This document shows, piece by piece, positions 61,388 to 64,000 of a DNA stretch of 64,000 bases. Under the pieces are notes generated by a model. The model made no database searches. It was not told the origin of the DNA and worked only from the letters and a program-made list of their open reading frames with translations. The stretch covers positions 682,001-746,000 of the forward strand of contig NZ_CP095412.1 in NCBI RefSeq assembly GCF_023016265.1. Direction: 5' to 3'. Source of the stretch: Blastococcus sp. PRF04-17. Lineage in GTDB: Bacteria > Actinomycetota > Actinomycetes > Mycobacteriales > Geodermatophilaceae. The position numbers and the translations under genes are program-made. Position 1 is the stretch's first letter. Each line of letters starts with the position of its first letter.

Positions 61388-63427
61388 ATGGGCGGGTCGC
61401 GGTTCGGGAGGCGGTTGCTCGCCGCGGTGGTGGCGGCGATGGCGGCGGCCTCGTTCCTCGTGGTGGGCGCACCGGCGGCGCAGGCGGCGCCGGGCGACGT
61501 CACGATCACCGGGCACGGGTTCGGCCACGGCCGCGGTCTGTCGCAGTGGGGCGCCTACGGGTACGCCACCCGGTCCGGCTGGACCCACCAGCAGATCCTG
61601 GCGCACTTCTACGGCAACACGGCGGCGGGGGACATCGGGAACCCCGCGATCATCGTGCGCCTGATCGCCATGGACAACCGCACCCTCGCCGTCACCTCGG
61701 GGCAGACGTTCACCGTCGGTGGCCGCCAGCTCGCCGCCGGCACGGCGGGCGTCGTGAGCCGGAACGCCGACGGCTCGTGGCAGCTGAGCACGCGGACCTC
61801 CTGCACGGGCACGGCCACGGGCAGCGTCCGGATCACGACGCCCACGTTCGCGACGCTCGCCGCGCCCGGCGACGACGTGCGCCGGATGCTGACGCTGTGC
61901 GCCCCCGAGGCACGGGCGTATCGCGGCACCCTCTCGCTCGTCTGGGACGGGTCGGCGCTGCGCACGGTGAACCGGCTGCCCATGGAGGAGTACCTGCGCG
62001 GGGTGGTCCCGCGCGAGGCCCCGGCGACCTGGGGGGACGGCGCGGGGATCAACGCGCTGCGCGCCCAGGCGGTGGCCGCGCGGTCCTACGCCCAGGGGGA
62101 GAACCGCACCGCCTACGCCAAGACCTGCGACACCACCACGTGCCAGGTCTACGGGGGTGCCGGGCTGAACGGCTCCTCGCTCGAGGACGCCCGGACGAAC
62201 CGGGCCGTCGCCGACACCGCCGGGGACGTGCGGACCCTCAACGGGCAGGTCGCCCGGACCGAGTTCTCGTCGTCGAGCGGTGGATGGACGGCCGGCGGCA
62301 CCTTCCCCGCCGTGGTGGACGCCGGGGACGTCGTCTCCCCGTACCACAACTGGTCGACCACGGTGACCCGGGCGCAGATCTCCGCCGCCTTCGGGGTCGG
62401 CACGCTGCAGGCCATCCAGGTCCTCAGCCGCAACGGCCTGGGCGCCGACGGTGGCCGGGTCCTCACCGTGCGCGTGACGGGGTCGACCCGCGCCGTGACG
62501 GTCAGCGGCCTGGAGTTCCGGACGGCGCTGGGCCTGCGGTCCGACTGGTTCTCCGTGGGGCCGGTCGTCGATCCGACGCAGTCGGACATCTCCCCGGTCC
62601 ACGTGGCCGCGGCAAGGACCAACCTCGGCACCGTGGTCGCGTTCGTCCGGGGCACCAACGGATCGATCTACGCCAGTACGGGCACGGCGACCGCGTTCAG
62701 CCCGTGGCAGCGCATCCCGTTCACCGCGTCGACGGGTCCGTCCGCGGTGAGCTGGGACGGCCGGCGGATCGAGGTCTTCGCGGTGGGCACCGACCGGCAC
62801 CTGTACCACACCTCGACCGTCGTGGACAGCAACGGCCGGCCCACCACGTTCGCCCCGTGGGACTACGTGGGCGGGACGTTCACGACCGCCGTCACGGTGG
62901 CATCGCTCGGCAACCGGCGGCTGCTGATCGCCGGGCGCGGCACGAACGGCCAGGTGTACGTGCGGTCCTTCGACAATTCGGGGTGGTCGGCCTTCCGGAG
63001 TGCGGGCGGGCAGGCGGTCTCCGCCCCGGCGGTCGACGTGCTGGCCGACGGCACCTACCGGGTGTCGGTGGTCGGGACCGACGGGGTGGTCTGGACCCGA
63101 GCGGTGTCCGGCACCGGTGCCACGCCGCTCGGTGCGTGGACCAGCACCGGACGCCCTTCGGGCTTCGCCCCCGGGGCCAGCGCCACCACGTGGTGGGCGG
63201 CGAACGTCCGGGCGCTCGCCGTCAGCAACGGGCAGAGCGTCCGCGAGGTCTGGGGCGACGGGCGGGTCGTCGACGTCGGCGGAACGGCGACGTCCGCGGT
63301 CGCGCTGACGGAGCAGGGGACCGGCGAGGTGTGGGCCTTCGTGCGTGGCCGGGACAACGCGCTGTGGGTGAACATCACCGACGGTGCCACCTCCACCTGG
63401 CGCAGCGCCGGCGGCCTCCTGGGCTGA
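61388..63427 (+). CDS. Secreted SpoIID/LytB-domain protein with a C-terminal propeller
   Basis: 679 aa from ATG 61388. Signal peptide (RRLLAAVVAAMAAASFLVV then APAAQAAPG, cleavage near residue 34). SpoIID-like domain: GHGFGHGRGLSQWGAYG near 40-57, PMEEYLRGVVPREAPATWG near 200, ALRAQAVAARSYA near 222 and a disulfide-like CDTTTCQVYGG. The last 300 residues form WD/lectin-like repeats (GTNGSIYAST, GTDRHLYHTS, GTNGQVYVRS, GTDGVVWTRA, GRDNALWVNI), a PLL-type beta propeller. Probably a peptidoglycan amidase or lytic enhancer with a wall- or glycan-binding propeller. Confidence 0.92.
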   Translation: MGGSRFGRRLLAAVVAAMAAASFLVVGAPAAQAAPGDVTITGHGFGHGRGLSQWGAYGYATRSGWTHQQILAHFYGNTAAGDIGNPAIIVRLIAMDNRTLAVTSGQTFTVGGRQLAAGTAGVVSRNADGSWQLSTRTSCTGTATGSVRITTPTFATLAAPGDDVRRMLTLCAPEARAYRGTLSLVWDGSALRTVNRLPMEEYLRGVVPREAPATWGDGAGINALRAQAVAARSYAQGENRTAYAKTCDTTTCQVYGGAGLNGSSLEDARTNRAVADTAGDVRTLNGQVARTEFSSSSGGWTAGGTFPAVVDAGDVVSPYHNWSTTVTRAQISAAFGVGTLQAIQVLSRNGLGADGGRVLTVRVTGSTRAVTVSGLEFRTALGLRSDWFSVGPVVDPTQSDISPVHVAAARTNLGTVVAFVRGTNGSIYASTGTATAFSPWQRIPFTASTGPSAVSWDGRRIEVFAVGTDRHLYHTSTVVDSNGRPTTFAPWDYVGGTFTTAVTVASLGNRRLLIAGRGTNGQVYVRSFDNSGWSAFRSAGGQAVSAPAVDVLADGTYRVSVVGTDGVVWTRAVSGTGATPLGAWTSTGRPSGFAPGASATTWWAANVRALAVSNGQSVREVWGDGRVVDVGGTATSAVALTEQGTGEVWAFVRGRDNALWVNITDGATSTWRSAGGLLG

Positions 63428-63486
63428 CCGGTCGGGCCGACTGGGCCGTCCGGGCCGTCCGGGCCACACCGGGCTAAGGTCGCCCC

Positions 63487-63681
63487 GTGGTCTGGGTCGT
63501 CGCCGCGGTCGTGGTCGTGCTCGCCCTCGTGGTCCTCGGCGTCGTCGCGTTCCTCCTGTTCGGCGCGTTCGGCCGGCTGGGGCGGGAGCTCGAGGCGGTG
63601 GACCGCGAGGTGCGTCCCCTGGCCGAGCAGGCCCAGGCGACCGCGGCTCGCGCCGCAGAACTGGGCGCCGACCGCCGGTGA
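63487..63681 (+). CDS. Small single-pass membrane protein, 64 aa
   Basis: GTG start. An N-terminal helix of Val/Leu/Ala (VVAAVVVVLALVVLGVVAFL, residues 4-23) anchors it; a cytoplasmic amphipathic coil follows (ELEAVDREVRPLAEQAQATA). Small proteins of this shape sit upstream of tatA in several actinobacteria. Function unknown. Confidence 0.75.
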   Translation: MVWVVAAVVVVLALVVLGVVAFLLFGAFGRLGRELEAVDREVRPLAEQAQATAARAAELGADRR

Positions 63682-63755
63682 CGTCCGTGTTCGGCCCCGG
63701 GCACGAACACCTTCCGGCGTAGCATCGGCCCCTGCCACCCACTCCTGGAGGACCA

Positions 63756-64000
63756 GTGAACCTCGGCCCGCTGGAGATCGCCCTGATCGTCCTGGCGATC
63801 CTCCTGCTCTTCGGCTACAAGAAACTGCCGGACGCCTCCCGCTCGCTCGGTCGTTCGCTGCGCATCTTCAAGGGCGAGATGAAGGGCATGAAGGACGACG
63901 ACGCGGGTTCCTCGGCGGCCCAGGGCGTCCGCACCAAGGACGCCGCGCAGACCGCCCCCGTGCGGGGCGAGATCGTCGCTCCCGCCACACCCCCCAGGAC
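63756..64000 (+). CDS. tatA: Sec-independent translocase subunit TatA (cut by window edge)
   Basis: GTG at 63756 with GGAGGA 3 nt upstream. MNLGPLEIALIVLAILLLFG is the short membrane helix, followed by the YKKLPDASRSLGRSLRIFK hinge and amphipathic helix and an acidic tail that runs off the edge. TatA forms the pore for folded proteins; tatC is expected just right of the window, as in the pafB-pafC-tatA-tatC order of mycobacteria. Confidence 0.95.
   Translation, partial: MNLGPLEIALIVLAILLLFGYKKLPDASRSLGRSLRIFKGEMKGMKDDDAGSSAAQGVRTKDAAQTAPVRGEIVAPATPPR

Noticed and set aside
57995-63742. Giant minus-strand open frame of 1915 codons
   Set aside because: It is a shadow of pafB, pafC and the SpoIID gene; only the DUF3866 part (58050-59194) is coding.

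Overview
The window is GC-rich, GTG starts are common, and it carries the Pup-proteasome set, a mycothiol gene (mshC), a mycothiol-type isomerase, a ydaO (c-di-AMP) riboswitch and an iron box of the DtxR/IdeR type. This points to an actinobacterium. Gene content and order (uppP - histidine phosphatase - DUF3090 - SCO1664-like; mshC; PAC2; metH; recB-like; trmI; mpa; dop; pup; prcB; prcA; pafA; pafB; pafC; tatA) match a chromosomal backbone shared with Mycobacterium and other actinomycetes. A Geodermatophilaceae-like host (Blastococcus/Geodermatophilus/Modestobacter) is my inference, not something the sequence proves.

Layout. 1-4.2 kb is a decayed accessory stretch: a truncated gene, small hypothetical genes, IS3-family debris and long gaps. 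4.2-14.3 kb holds cyclic-di-GMP signalling genes (a frameshifted membrane/PAS/GGDEF protein and an intact GGDEF-EAL protein), a TetR regulator, a lone fliG, three copies of a leader-plus-small-ORF cassette, and a complete IS481-family element with a 6-bp target duplication. 14.4-18.8 kb is a thiamine operon on the minus strand (thiE-thiO-thiS-thiG-tenI/thiE2-thiD) behind a TPP riboswitch. 18.9-20.6 kb has a frameshifted tyrosine integrase next to tRNA-Leu(GAG). 20.6-34.9 kb is ordinary metabolism (M20 peptidase, SDR, quinone oxidoreductase, hemerythrin, an iron-box DUF2470 gene, RecD2-like helicase, aldo/keto reductase, then the uppP group). 35-49 kb carries mshC, dgt, PAC2, metH, a P450, a c-di-AMP-riboswitch-controlled exported protein, and a RecB-like nuclease. 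49-64 kb is the tRNA methyltransferase and the Pup-proteasome locus, ending in tatA at the edge.

The most unusual locus is the end of pup. An endonuclease VII-type HNH gene sits between pup and prcB, and the last ten codons of pup are rewritten with A/T-ending codons unlike the rest of the gene. The canonical Gly-Glu-stop ending is present but out of frame across an A5G5 run. This looks like a free-standing homing endonuclease that replaced its own target site.

Caveat. About fifteen conserved genes are interrupted by single-base frameshifts, mostly a missing or extra G or C. That many in housekeeping genes suggests indel errors in the assembly, so I annotate them as genes with a frameshift rather than as true pseudogenes. 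The window also contains three families of short dispersed palindromic repeats.
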